Origin: Xiamenia xianingshaonis
Lineage (GTDB): Bacteria > Actinomycetota > Coriobacteriia > Coriobacteriales > Eggerthellaceae
Assembly: GCF_017945865.1 (NCBI RefSeq)
Contig: NZ_CP072829.1
Location: forward strand, 310,001 to 374,000
Length of the DNA stretch: 64,000 bases
Direction of reading: 5' to 3'
Shown: piece by piece, positions 17,477 through 25,860 of the stretch
How positions within the stretch are numbered: position 1 is the first letter of the stretch
Layout of the letters: each line of letters opens with the position of its first letter
Notes under the pieces: model-generated
Seen by the model: only the letters and a program-made list of their open reading frames with translations
What the model was told of the DNA's origin: nothing
Databases searched by the model: none
Translations under genes and position numbers: made by a program

Positions 17477-18361
17477 ATGTATGATGGATTGAAAAGCCCG
17501 CAGCGCAACGACGTGTGCTGGTGCGGCAGCGGACGGAAGTACAAGAAATGCCACCTGGCCTTCGACGAGAAGCTGCAAAAACTGGCCGAAGAAGGCTTGG
17601 AGGTTCCCCCGCGCAGCCTGCTGAAGACGCCTGAGGACGTCGAGGGCATCAAGCGCAGCGCCGCCATCAACATCGGCGTGCTCGACGACGTGGCGGCCCG
17701 TATCGGCGTCGGCACGACGACCGAGGAAATCGACGAGTGGGTGTATTCGTACACGGTCGACCACGGCGGCGTTCCGGCCGACCTGGATTACGAGGGGTAC
17801 CCGAAAAGCGTGTGCACGTCCATCAACGAGGTGGTGTGCCACGGCATCCCCTCAGAGGACGACGTGCTTCAAAGCGGCGACATCGTGAACGTGGACTGCT
17901 CGACCATTCTGGATGGCTATTTTTCCGACTCTTCGCGCATGTTCTGCATAGGGGAGGTGTCAGAAGAGCGGAAACGCCTGGTCAAGGTCACGAAAGAAGC
18001 TATGGAGGCCGGCATTGCGGCCGTGAGGCCATGGGGCTTTTTGGGGGACGTGGGCGCGGCGGTGCAGGCGCATGCCGAAGCGAGCGGCTATTCGGTCGTG
18101 CGCGAGTTCGGCGGGCACGGCATCGGATTCGAATTCCACGAGGACCCGTTCGTCAGCCACGTGGCGCGCGCGGGCACCGGCATGGTGCTTGTGCCGGGGC
18201 TGGTGTTCACCATCGAACCGATGATCAACGCCGGCAAGGCGGCCATCGACATGAGCGATCCCAACGGCTGGACCGTGCGCACGAAAGACCGCTCGGACAC
18301 CGCCCAGTGGGAAGTGCAAGTGCTCGTCACTGAAGACGGCTGCGAGATTCTGAGCTGGTAA
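17477..18361 (+). CDS. map: Type I methionine aminopeptidase with N-terminal SEC-C motif
   Basis: The enzyme removes the initiator methionine from new proteins. An N-terminal SEC-C zinc motif (RNDVCWCGSGRKYKKCH) precedes the pita-bread catalytic domain. Expected metal ligands are visible: the two Asp residues around VDCSTILDGYFSDSSR, His in GGHGIGFEFHE, Glu in FTIEPMI and a C-terminal Glu in WEVQVLV. The start is uncertain: this ATG gives 294 residues and has a GAGGGGG site 12 bases upstream. An in-frame ATG at 17426 would add 17 basic residues but lacks a clear ribosome site. It may be co-transcribed with pheST. Confidence 0.93.
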   Translation: MYDGLKSPQRNDVCWCGSGRKYKKCHLAFDEKLQKLAEEGLEVPPRSLLKTPEDVEGIKRSAAINIGVLDDVAARIGVGTTTEEIDEWVYSYTVDHGGVPADLDYEGYPKSVCTSINEVVCHGIPSEDDVLQSGDIVNVDCSTILDGYFSDSSRMFCIGEVSEERKRLVKVTKEAMEAGIAAVRPWGFLGDVGAAVQAHAEASGYSVVREFGGHGIGFEFHEDPFVSHVARAGTGMVLVPGLVFTIEPMINAGKAAIDMSDPNGWTVRTKDRSDTAQWEVQVLVTEDGCEILSW

Positions 18362-18378
18362 AACACTGAAATCATCCT

Positions 18379-18425
18379 GCGGAAAAGGCCTGGCTTCGAT
18401 CTGTTTCGAGGCCAGGCCTTTCCGC
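18379..18425 (+). terminator. Strong hairpin after map
   Basis: GCGGAAAAGGCCTGGC and GGCCAGGCCTTTCCGC form a long stem around a 15-base loop, beginning 17 bases after the map stop. The T tract is weak, but the stem length makes termination likely. Confidence 0.7.
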
Positions 18426-18455
18426 TGGATTAGCTGCTGTTCGAATCGGGAGAAG

Positions 18456-18632
18456 CTGGCGTGCGGCGGCAACCCTCTGACGTTGCACGACGTGTCGCCA
18501 TGCGCGAATCTGCAAACGCTTGATTGCCTGGGAAACCAGCTCGCGTGCTTGAACCTGCCTGCGACCAAAGCCGACCACGACGGCCTGGCACCCTTCGCAG
18601 CGTGCCCTCCATCGATTGCAACTTCTGAATAA
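18456..18632 (+). pseudogene. Remnant of a leucine-rich-repeat protein gene
   Basis: Read in one frame to a TAA at 18630-18632, this stretch encodes LACGGNPLTLHDVSPCANLQ then TLDCLGNQLACLNLP. This is the L-x-C-x-x-N-x-L repeat of BspA/internalin-like surface proteins. No ATG or ribosome site lies upstream, and the frame runs back into the map terminator with no start. I read it as the 3' end of a decayed LRR gene. The evidence is motif recognition over about two repeats. Confidence 0.6.
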
Positions 18633-18879
18633 AGACAAATGGTCGTTCATTCGTACACGATGCTTTGCCAGTGTTCGATAGATCAGCCTGTTTTTACAAA
18701 ATTTACAAACAAACGTTCTTCTATATATGGTATACTGATGTCCATCACAGCAGAGCCGTTGCAAGTGCTCCCTCTTGGGCAGCCCATAGACGACACCGGT
18801 GTTCCACGGCGTCCGCACCACGCTTGCAGATCTGGGAAAGATCCTCTTTCATCCTTGGAACACGCTACGAGGTGATCTT
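18633..18879 (+). promoter_or_regulatory. AT-rich upstream region of a small ORF
   Basis: This stretch is much richer in A+T than its surroundings. It contains TTTACA (about 18692-18708, twice), TATATATGG and TATACT (about 18730-18735), which are promoter-like for the small ORF starting at 18880. No gene with family features was recognised inside it. Exact promoter spacing is not ideal. Confidence 0.4.
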
Positions 18880-19152
18880 ATGTACGTTCCGCTCATCGAA
18901 CGCTGCCAAATTCCCCAGGCTGCCGTGTTGCTGCAAGTCACGCCGCTGTGCCAGCTGCCGCCCGAATCGGCCGTGCTGCTTGAAGCCTTGTCAGAAGACT
19001 GCCTGTCAACGGAAGATGCGCTGCTCAGCCTGTATGAAGGAAACGCCGCCTCAAGTCTTGCGTTCATCGATTGCATACAGGCGACGGAGCTGTTGCATGC
19101 GCTCATGTCCATGCAGGAAGGCTACGTTGTGGAGCGCCGGCCTGATCCCTGA
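18880..19152 (+). CDS. Small protein of unknown function
   Basis: This 90-residue reading frame begins MYVPLIERCQIPQAAVLLQV and ends SMQEGYVVERRPDP. A GAGGTGAT ribosome site sits at good spacing, which is why this ATG is preferred to the upstream GTG/ATG options. It is acidic, mostly helical by composition (ALLEALSEDCLSTEDALLSL) and has four Cys, with no membrane segment and no family I recognise. The AT-rich promoter-like region in front and the strong ribosome site support translation, but the gene may still be spurious. Confidence 0.5.
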   Translation: MYVPLIERCQIPQAAVLLQVTPLCQLPPESAVLLEALSEDCLSTEDALLSLYEGNAASSLAFIDCIQATELLHALMSMQEGYVVERRPDP

Positions 19153-19236
19153 TGCTGCTAACCCTTGTCTCGAACCGCCGGGCTTATACGCTTGGCAGGC
19201 AGTTTGAGACCGACGCATTGCGCCGGTCGAACAAGC

Positions 19237-19271
19237 GCGCCGCGCATTCGAGCGTGTCGGATGCGCGGCGC
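19237..19271. terminator. Hairpin before the convergent FKBP gene
   Basis: GCGCCGCGCAT and ATGCGCGGCGC form an 11-bp perfect stem about 35 bases beyond the stop of the minus-strand FKBP gene. It probably terminates that gene; no long T tract is present. Confidence 0.5.
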
Positions 19272-19304
19272 CCAGAACCTTGACAATCGAATAAAAACGA
19301 ATCG

Positions 19305-19730
19305 CTATTCGGCCTCGACCAGGGTGATTTCAAAGGTGAGATCTTTGCCGGCCAGTTCGTGGTTCAGGTCAAGCGCCACCGTATCGTCGGTGACTTCGCG
19401 CACTATCACGGGGAAGGGCTGTCCGCCCGGTCCCATCATGTACATGGTCTGGCCCACAGGAAGCTGGTTGGCGTTGGGAATCTGGTTTGCCGGCACGCGC
19501 TGCACCAGCCCTTCGTCGTATTCGCCATAGGCTTCTGCGGCGGGGATGCGCACGGTCTTCGTCTCTCCGATCGCCAGGTCTTTCACGGCGGCGTCGAAGC
19601 CGGGGATCATCTGTCCGGCCATGCACGTGAATTCGATGGGTTCGCCGCGGTCCAGGGACGAATCGAACGTGGTTCCGTCGTCCAAGGTGCCCGTGTAGTG
19701 GACTTTTACCCGCTTGCCTTCGTTGCTCAT
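19305..19730 (-). CDS. FKBP-type peptidyl-prolyl isomerase, SlyD-like
   Basis: The 141-residue protein catalyses cis-trans isomerisation of prolyl bonds and may act as a chaperone. The FKBP core is clear: VKVHYTGTLDDGTTFDSS, MIPGFDAAVKDLAIGET and the IF-type insert between AYGEYDEGLVQRVP and NELAG-type strands, an arrangement typical of the SlyD group. It lacks a His-rich metal-binding tail. There is no signal peptide, so it is cytoplasmic. The start ATG at 19728-19730 has GGAGCTC upstream. It is a single gene, not obviously in an operon. Confidence 0.93.
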   Translation of the reverse strand: MSNEGKRVKVHYTGTLDDGTTFDSSLDRGEPIEFTCMAGQMIPGFDAAVKDLAIGETKTVRIPAAEAYGEYDEGLVQRVPANQIPNANQLPVGQTMYMMGPGGQPFPVIVREVTDDTVALDLNHELAGKDLTFEITLVEAE

Positions 19731-19852
19731 GACAGAGCTCCTACTCTTTGGGGATGAGTGTCCGCCTCATAGTAGCGAAAGAGCCCAAGCGTTTTGGGCT
19801 CTCCATCAAAAGTTCGACCAAGTCGTTGCTGCGGCGTTGGGCCGAAACGGCT

Positions 19853-21205
19853 CTAATCGGCGCTTCTCGAAGCTTCTGCCTCTTCGGCGTCAAGGCATGC
19901 CATGTCGGCCAGCGTCACGCGCCGTTCGACCAGCGAGGCGAGCGGCTTGAGGTAGGCCTGCTCTTCGGCGTCCAGGGCGTTGTGGGCCAGCTCGACAAGG
20001 GTTTGGGCAAGAGCGTCGGCATCCATGCCGTACACGGTTGCCCGGTAGCCGTCTTTCATGATGGCGTTTTGGGCCGGCTCGTAGTCTGCGTCGCGCACGC
20101 CGAAGAACAGCTCGTCCAAGGCGTCTAGGCTCTCTTCGCTGTAGAACAGCCCCTTGATCAGGGCGCCGTAGGCGATCGCGTAGGGTAGGGGCATGGAATC
20201 GGCGGGCCGTATCTCGACGAACGTTTTCAGGCGCACGTCGGGAAACGTCATCGAGATGGCATGCTCCACCTCCGCGACGCTCATGGTGCGGTTGGCGTAG
20301 ATCTCGCCAAAGGGCCGCTCGTCGTAGCACCAGCTGTTTTGCTGGCACGGCACCAAGATGGCCGGCACGTCCAAGATGGCTGCGGCGTAGTCGCGCAGGG
20401 TGAAGTCCGGGTCCAGGGCGCCCGGCATCAGGCCGCAGCGGTCGGGATCCACGTGCTGCCACATGCCCATGCGCATGCAGGGGTGCGTGCGCGGCTCGCT
20501 TTCGTAAAAAGGCGTGTTGTCGCACATAAGCGCCAGCACCGGCGCCATGCAAAACGCCAGGCGGTATTTGCGCAGGCAGTCCGCAACCGAGGTGTAGTCA
20601 ATGGAAATCTGCGTCGAGGCGCTGCCGCGCATCATGCACGGGCCGGCGGTGTCCCGCTCGCTCAGATACACGTTCATGAATTGGTAGCGGCGCTTTGGAA
20701 TGAGCTTCAAGTCGCGGGCTTTCGCCGTGGGGTGGTAGCCGAGCGTCACCAGTTTTTCGTTGTGCGGATCAAGCAGCCGCTTCGTTTCGTCTTCAAATGC
20801 CGAGAACGTCTTGTACGCGTCTTTCAGCCGCTGGAAGGGGCCGGCAGAAAGTTCTACCTGGGCGGCAGGCTCGATGGTGACGGCTTCGCTTGGCCGTGCC
20901 ACGCCAAGCAGATCGCCATGGTCGTCGTACGTGGTGCGAGGGTAGTGCGGCGTAAGCGCCTTCAACAGCCACGCCACGCCGAACGGGTCGGCGTAGGACA
21001 CCGGTTGCATGTCGACATGCACGGGTATGCGTTCAATCTCAATGCCAAGCCTTCGGTGGCTCTCGCTCGGCTTGATGCCGGATTCTACATAGGCTACGAT
21101 CGCTTCGATATTGCTCTCGCGAGCAGGCTGGCGCACAGACGCTTCTGCTGCCGGCTGGGCCGAAGAAGTCGGACGAGGCTGGGCGGACGAGGCTGTTTTA
21201 TTCAT
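19853..21205 (-). CDS. Glutamate-cysteine ligase family protein (GCS2)
   Basis: The 450-residue protein fits the plant-type glutamate-cysteine ligase family, which joins glutamate and cysteine by a gamma-peptide bond. Visible features are GIEIERIPVHV near residue 55, LSAGPFQRLKDAYKTF, FMNVYLSERDTAGPCMMRGSASTQIS (substrate/ATP site region) and FVEIRPADSMP. The start ATG has AAGGAGCG upstream; about 25 residues of Ala/Ser/Gln-rich leader precede the domain. No glutathione synthetase or ergothioneine genes lie nearby, so the product could be gamma-glutamylcysteine itself or another thiol. The family call is firm; the pathway is open. Confidence 0.88.
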   Translation of the reverse strand: MNKTASSAQPRPTSSAQPAAEASVRQPARESNIEAIVAYVESGIKPSESHRRLGIEIERIPVHVDMQPVSYADPFGVAWLLKALTPHYPRTTYDDHGDLLGVARPSEAVTIEPAAQVELSAGPFQRLKDAYKTFSAFEDETKRLLDPHNEKLVTLGYHPTAKARDLKLIPKRRYQFMNVYLSERDTAGPCMMRGSASTQISIDYTSVADCLRKYRLAFCMAPVLALMCDNTPFYESEPRTHPCMRMGMWQHVDPDRCGLMPGALDPDFTLRDYAAAILDVPAILVPCQQNSWCYDERPFGEIYANRTMSVAEVEHAISMTFPDVRLKTFVEIRPADSMPLPYAIAYGALIKGLFYSEESLDALDELFFGVRDADYEPAQNAIMKDGYRATVYGMDADALAQTLVELAHNALDAEEQAYLKPLASLVERRVTLADMACLDAEEAEASRSAD

Positions 21206-21332
21206 GTAACGCGCTCCTTGGAATTGTGAGGTCGCTACAATCGTACCGCATTGTGCAAGGTATGCCACAAGCATCGGCGGCCTTGTGATTGATTTGATGA
21301 CGGTTGGAGAAGCGGACAGGGTTTGACGCTGC

Positions 21333-23177
21333 ATGGATAGACGCATTGCAAAACGTACGGCAATACTGCTGCTGCTCGACATAGGGGCCACGTATCTGGC
21401 CTATTGGCTGGCGTCGCTTTTGACCGACGTCGTAGAAGAGGTTTTCATCAACAACGAAATCTATTTCGTGCTTGGCATTCTGGCGTTCATCAATGTGGTG
21501 GGACTGGCTCTCATGCGCATGTATACGAATTTGTGGGAATATGCCGGCGTGGACGAGGCCATACAGATCTGCCTCTCCGTCATCCTTTCCACGCTTGCCG
21601 GGGCCGTGTTTTTATGGATCATTGAGGTGCGCCTGCCCATTCGGGTGTATTTCGTGGCCACGTTCCTTCTCATATTCCTCGTCGGCGGCACACGGTTGGT
21701 GTTTCGGCTCGTGCGCCAGAAAGGCTACGCTTTTCGTCGCGACGACGCGACTTTGGTGCGCCCCCGCACGTTGGTGGTGGGCGCAGGCGAGACCGGCTCT
21801 CTCGCCATAGCGCGCATGGCTTCGCGCGATCCTCTCATGCCGGGCCTGCCGGTCGTCGCCACTGACGACAACCCTTCCAAGCGGGGGTCCCGCATCCACG
21901 GCGTGAAGGTGGCCGGCACCACGGAAGACATCGTCGATCTGGTTGACCGCTACGACGTCGAGCAGATCGTCGTCGCCATTCCCTCGTCGACGCCCGACGA
22001 GCGCAAGCGCATCTACGCCGAATGCACCAAGACCGAATGCAAGCTGCGCACCCTTCCCAACGTGCGGGAATTGTCCCTTGACGAAATCGGCGATGTCAGC
22101 CTGCGCGACGTCGACGTTGCCGACCTGCTGGGGCGCGAAGAAATCCTGCTGAACACGCGAGCCGTGTCGGGCTACATAGCCGGCGAGACCATTCTGGTAA
22201 CGGGCGGCGGCGGCTCCATCGGCTCGGAGCTGTGCCGACAGCTGTGCTGCGTGGCTCCTACCCGCATCGTGATATTCGACATTTACGAAAACGACGCCTA
22301 TATGCTGCGCAACGAGCTGTTGAGCCGCTACGACGACATTGACGTGGTCATCGAGATCGGCAGCATTTGCGACGAGGATCGCATCCAGGAAGTGTTTGAG
22401 AAGTACCGTCCGAGTGCCGTGTTCCATGCCGCGGCCCACAAGCACGTGCCGCTGATGGAAGCGTGCCCGCGAGAAGCGCTGCGGAACAACGTGTTCGGCA
22501 CGCTGAACACGGTGCGTGCCGCCAACGCGTTCGGCGTCGATCGGTTCATCTTCATTTCCACCGACAAGGCCGTCAATCCCACGAGCGTCATGGGCGCGAC
22601 CAAGCGCATGGGGGAGATGATCGTGCAGTTTTACGCCCGCACGTCAAAGACCATTTTCACGGCGGTGCGCTTCGGCAACGTGTTGGGGTCAAACGGCAGC
22701 GTTATCCCGCTGTTCCAGCGCCAGATCGCGGCCGGCGGCCCGGTCACCGTCACGCATCCTGACATCGAGCGCTTCTTCATGACCATCCCCGAAGCATCTC
22801 GGCTTGTCATCCAGGCGGGCGGCATGGCTAAAGGCGGGGAAATCTTCATCCTCGACATGGGAGAGCCGGTGAAGATCGTGGATCTGGCCCGCGGGCTCAT
22901 TCATCTGCAGGGGCTGACTCCCGACGTCGACGTCGCCATCACGTTCACCGGCTTGCGCGAAGGCGAGAAGATGTACGAAGAGCTGCTCATGGACGAAGAG
23001 GCGACGCTTCCGACCAACAACAGCTCTATCATGATCTCCACGGGCCAAGAGATCAGCTACGAGGTCGTGGCGGCCAAGATCGAAGACCTGCACCAAGCGC
23101 TTGACGCCACCGACGAAGAGGCCATTGCCATTCTCGAGCAAGCCGTGCCCACGTATCGGCACACGCCGAACAAGTAG
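21333..23177 (+). CDS. Membrane nucleotide-sugar 4,6-dehydratase (CapD/PglF/WbpM-like)
   Basis: This 614-residue protein has four N-terminal transmembrane helices (to about residue 125), a first Rossmann-like domain (TLVVGAGETGSLAIARMA) and a C-terminal short-chain dehydrogenase-type dehydratase domain. The NAD site is ILVTGGGGSIGSELCRQL; further motifs are FHAAAHKHVPLME and TSVMGATKRMGE with the catalytic Met/Lys arrangement of this group. Homologues dehydrate UDP-GlcNAc as the first step to diamino or other modified sugars of surface glycans. No other glycan genes lie beside it. The start lacks a strong ribosome site. Confidence 0.92.
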   Translation: MDRRIAKRTAILLLLDIGATYLAYWLASLLTDVVEEVFINNEIYFVLGILAFINVVGLALMRMYTNLWEYAGVDEAIQICLSVILSTLAGAVFLWIIEVRLPIRVYFVATFLLIFLVGGTRLVFRLVRQKGYAFRRDDATLVRPRTLVVGAGETGSLAIARMASRDPLMPGLPVVATDDNPSKRGSRIHGVKVAGTTEDIVDLVDRYDVEQIVVAIPSSTPDERKRIYAECTKTECKLRTLPNVRELSLDEIGDVSLRDVDVADLLGREEILLNTRAVSGYIAGETILVTGGGGSIGSELCRQLCCVAPTRIVIFDIYENDAYMLRNELLSRYDDIDVVIEIGSICDEDRIQEVFEKYRPSAVFHAAAHKHVPLMEACPREALRNNVFGTLNTVRAANAFGVDRFIFISTDKAVNPTSVMGATKRMGEMIVQFYARTSKTIFTAVRFGNVLGSNGSVIPLFQRQIAAGGPVTVTHPDIERFFMTIPEASRLVIQAGGMAKGGEIFILDMGEPVKIVDLARGLIHLQGLTPDVDVAITFTGLREGEKMYEELLMDEEATLPTNNSSIMISTGQEISYEVVAAKIEDLHQALDATDEEAIAILEQAVPTYRHTPNK

Positions 23178-23271
23178 CTTTCGCTGGCAGGTCGTCTTGT
23201 CCTGCGGGGGCGTGCTGTGGCTCCTGGTTTTTTCTTGAAGGTAAAACTTTTCCATCATTCGCCACTTTTGC

Positions 23272-23299
23272 TTGTAAACTCACCATTCTTTTCTACAAT
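23272..23299 (+). promoter_or_regulatory. Candidate promoter of the argCJBD operon
   Basis: TTGTAA (23272-23277) and TACAAT (23294-23299) are 16 bases apart, about 100 bases before argC. The 218-base gap between the dehydratase gene and argC is AT-richer than its neighbours and holds no gene. Confidence 0.6.
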
Positions 23300-23395
23300 G
23301 GAGGCAAGGCTTTTCGCCATGAAAATTTTTTGTGCGGTTGCACAAGATGAGTTTCTCCGACGTGATTGGGGCGTTCTGGAGGGGAAGGGGAACCT

Positions 23396-24463
23396 ATGGC
23401 AATCAAGACGGCCGTGGTGGGTGCCGCGGGGTTTGCAGGCGTCGAGCTCATTCGGGTGCTGTTGCGCCACCCTCACTTTGAACTGGTCGTGGCAACGTCC
23501 AACGAACTGGCCGAAACGCCCATTGCGCAGGAATATCCATGCTTCGTCGGCGCGACCGACTTGGCCTTTTCCACTCATGACGATCCGGCGTTGGCAGAAT
23601 GCGACTTGGTGTTTCTGGCCGTGCCCCATACGGCGGCGCTTGCCATGGCGCCGGCGCATGTGAAGCGCGGCGCAGTCGTCGTCGATCTGTCGGCCGACTT
23701 TCGCCTGGAAGATCCGGCTGTGTACGAGCAGTGGTACAACACGCCTCACACCGAGTTGGAGCTTTTGGCAAAACGTGCCTTTGGTCTGCCAGAACTCTTT
23801 CGCGACGATCTTGCGCGCGTGCAAGGCGAGCATGCGGCGGGCCAGGGGGTGCTCGTGGGGTGCGCTGGCTGCTATCCTACGGCGACGGCGCTTGCCGGGG
23901 CACCGGCCATGCGCCTGGGCCTCGCAAGCTCTGAGGGCGCCATCGTCGTCGACGCCATCTCTGGCGTGACGGGCGCCGGCAAGAAGTGCTCGCCGCGCAC
24001 GCATTACTGTTTCGACAACGAAAACGTTGAAGCCTACGGGGTCGCCACGCATCGGCATACGCCCGAAATCGAACAAATTTTGGGCGCCAAAGACAGAGTT
24101 GTTTTCACGCCGCATCTTGCTCCGACCAATCGCGGCATCTTGTCTACGGTGAACATTCCGCTGGCAAGCGGCATTAAGCCTGATGCATCGGCCATCCGCG
24201 CCCAATACGAAGAGTTCTACTGGGACGATTATTTTGTGCACGTGCTCAACGAAAGGGTCCAGCCGCGCACATCTTCTGTGGCTGCGACCAACCATGCGCA
24301 CCTGGGCATCGCCGTGAACGAACCCGCTCGCACGCTCATTGTCACCAGTGCCATCGACAACCTTGGCAAGGGCGCGGCCAGCCAAGCGGTGCAGTGCGCC
24401 AACATCGTGTTCGGCTTCGCCGAATCGGCAGGGCTGGACTATTTGGCCATCCCGGTCATATAA
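23396..24463 (+). CDS. argC: N-acetyl-gamma-glutamyl-phosphate reductase
   Basis: ArgC reduces N-acetyl-glutamyl phosphate to the semialdehyde with NADPH in arginine synthesis. The 355-residue protein begins MAIKTAVVGAAGFAGVELIR, with the nucleotide-binding GAAGFAG loop. The catalytic Cys lies in GCAGCYPTATALA and the conserved HRHTPEIEQ motif is present. The ATG is chosen because GAGGGGAAGGGG lies just upstream; an earlier in-frame start at 23366 is not supported. It heads argC-argJ-argB-argD. Confidence 0.97.
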   Translation: MAIKTAVVGAAGFAGVELIRVLLRHPHFELVVATSNELAETPIAQEYPCFVGATDLAFSTHDDPALAECDLVFLAVPHTAALAMAPAHVKRGAVVVDLSADFRLEDPAVYEQWYNTPHTELELLAKRAFGLPELFRDDLARVQGEHAAGQGVLVGCAGCYPTATALAGAPAMRLGLASSEGAIVVDAISGVTGAGKKCSPRTHYCFDNENVEAYGVATHRHTPEIEQILGAKDRVVFTPHLAPTNRGILSTVNIPLASGIKPDASAIRAQYEEFYWDDYFVHVLNERVQPRTSSVAATNHAHLGIAVNEPARTLIVTSAIDNLGKGAASQAVQCANIVFGFAESAGLDYLAIPVI

Positions 24464-24534
24464 GGCATCTCGCGACGCTTCGGTTCGCGGGCGGCGCATT
24501 CGGTATCGACCATTGCTGAAAGATTGGAGTGTTT

Positions 24535-25860
24535 ATGACAGGTACCTCATCAGCGGGCGTCGAAACAACAAGCGGGTACACGCCGCTTCGAAGCGTTCGG
24601 GGAATTCCTGCGCGCGAAGGTCTGAACATCGTCGAGGGCGGTGGCGTGACCAGCGCCCAGGGCTTTCGTGCCGCAGGCGTGCATGCGGGGTTCCGGGCCA
24701 ATCCCAATCGACTCGACATGGCTCTGGTCGTGGCCGACGAGCCGTGCGCCTGCGCGGCCGTGTTCACGAAAAACGTGTTCTGCTCGGCGCCGGTTTCGGT
24801 GTCGCGCAAGCATCTTGACGATGTCGGGTATGGCACGGCGCGCGCCGTGGTCGTGAATTCCGGCAACGCCAACGCCGCTACCGGTCAACCGGGCCTTGAA
24901 GCCGCCGAGCATACGGCGGCCATCGTCGGGGAGGCGGTCGGCTGTCCGTCAAGCGAGGTCATGGTCGCTTCGACCGGCGTCATCGGCCAGCTTTTGGACG
25001 TCGCGCCGTTCGAGGAAGGCGTGCCGGCTGCGCTTGCGCAGGCGACCGCGCAAGCCGGGGCTTCGGCGGCGCAAGCCATCATGACCACCGACACGGTGCC
25101 CAAAGAGGCCGCGGTGTCCTTCGACGGAACGCCGCTGGGCTTTGAAGGCGTCACGTTCACGGTGGGCGGCATGGCGAAGGGCTCGGGCATGATCATGCCG
25201 AACATGGCCACGATGATCGCCGTTCTGACGACTGATGCGCCGGTGAAGGCGCCCGATTTGCACGCCGCGCTCGTGGCGGCGGCGAGCCGCAGCTTCAACA
25301 AAGTGACCGTCGATTCCGACACGTCGACCAACGACTGCTGCTTTTTGCTCGCCAGCGGGGCTGCGGCGGCAGACGGGGCGTCGTTCGAGCCGGGCAGCGA
25401 GGCCTTCGCCGCATTCGAAGCGGCGCTCGACGAGGTGTGCCAAGCGCTCGCCCGCAAGATGGCGGCCGACGGGGAAGGCGCGTCGCGGCTGGTCACGGTC
25501 ACGGTGACCGGTGCCGCCAGCGACGAGGACGCCGATGTGGCGGCGCGGGCCATCGCCAATTCGCCGCTCGTCAAAACGATGATCGCCGGCCATGACGCCA
25601 ACTGGGGCCGCGTGGCCATGGCGATTGGCAAGTGCGGCGCGGCGTTTCGCCAAGAGGACGCCGCCATCGACCTTTTGGGCTTGCCGGTGTGCCGCGGCGG
25701 CTTGACGGTTCCCTTCGACGAGGACGAGGCGCTTCGACGTTTCGAAGATCCCGAAATCGCCATCGACGTCGATTTGGGCGCCGGCGACTGCGAAACCACC
25801 ATATGGACCTGCGACTTCACGCACGACTACATCACGATCAACGGAGATTACCGATCATGA
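24535..25860 (+). CDS. argJ: Bifunctional ornithine acetyltransferase / N-acetylglutamate synthase
   Basis: ArgJ moves the acetyl group from acetylornithine to glutamate, making the acetyl cycle; bifunctional forms also use acetyl-CoA. The 441-residue precursor contains the self-cleavage site in KGSGMIMPNMATMIAVL, where the Thr of MAT becomes the catalytic N-terminus of the beta chain. The C-terminal portion ends DFTHDYITINGDYRS, as in the family. GGAG precedes the ATG. Its stop overlaps the argB start (ATGA). Whether it is mono- or bifunctional cannot be told by eye; no argA is seen in the window. Confidence 0.96.
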   Translation: MTGTSSAGVETTSGYTPLRSVRGIPAREGLNIVEGGGVTSAQGFRAAGVHAGFRANPNRLDMALVVADEPCACAAVFTKNVFCSAPVSVSRKHLDDVGYGTARAVVVNSGNANAATGQPGLEAAEHTAAIVGEAVGCPSSEVMVASTGVIGQLLDVAPFEEGVPAALAQATAQAGASAAQAIMTTDTVPKEAAVSFDGTPLGFEGVTFTVGGMAKGSGMIMPNMATMIAVLTTDAPVKAPDLHAALVAAASRSFNKVTVDSDTSTNDCCFLLASGAAAADGASFEPGSEAFAAFEAALDEVCQALARKMAADGEGASRLVTVTVTGAASDEDADVAARAIANSPLVKTMIAGHDANWGRVAMAIGKCGAAFRQEDAAIDLLGLPVCRGGLTVPFDEDEALRRFEDPEIAIDVDLGAGDCETTIWTCDFTHDYITINGDYRS

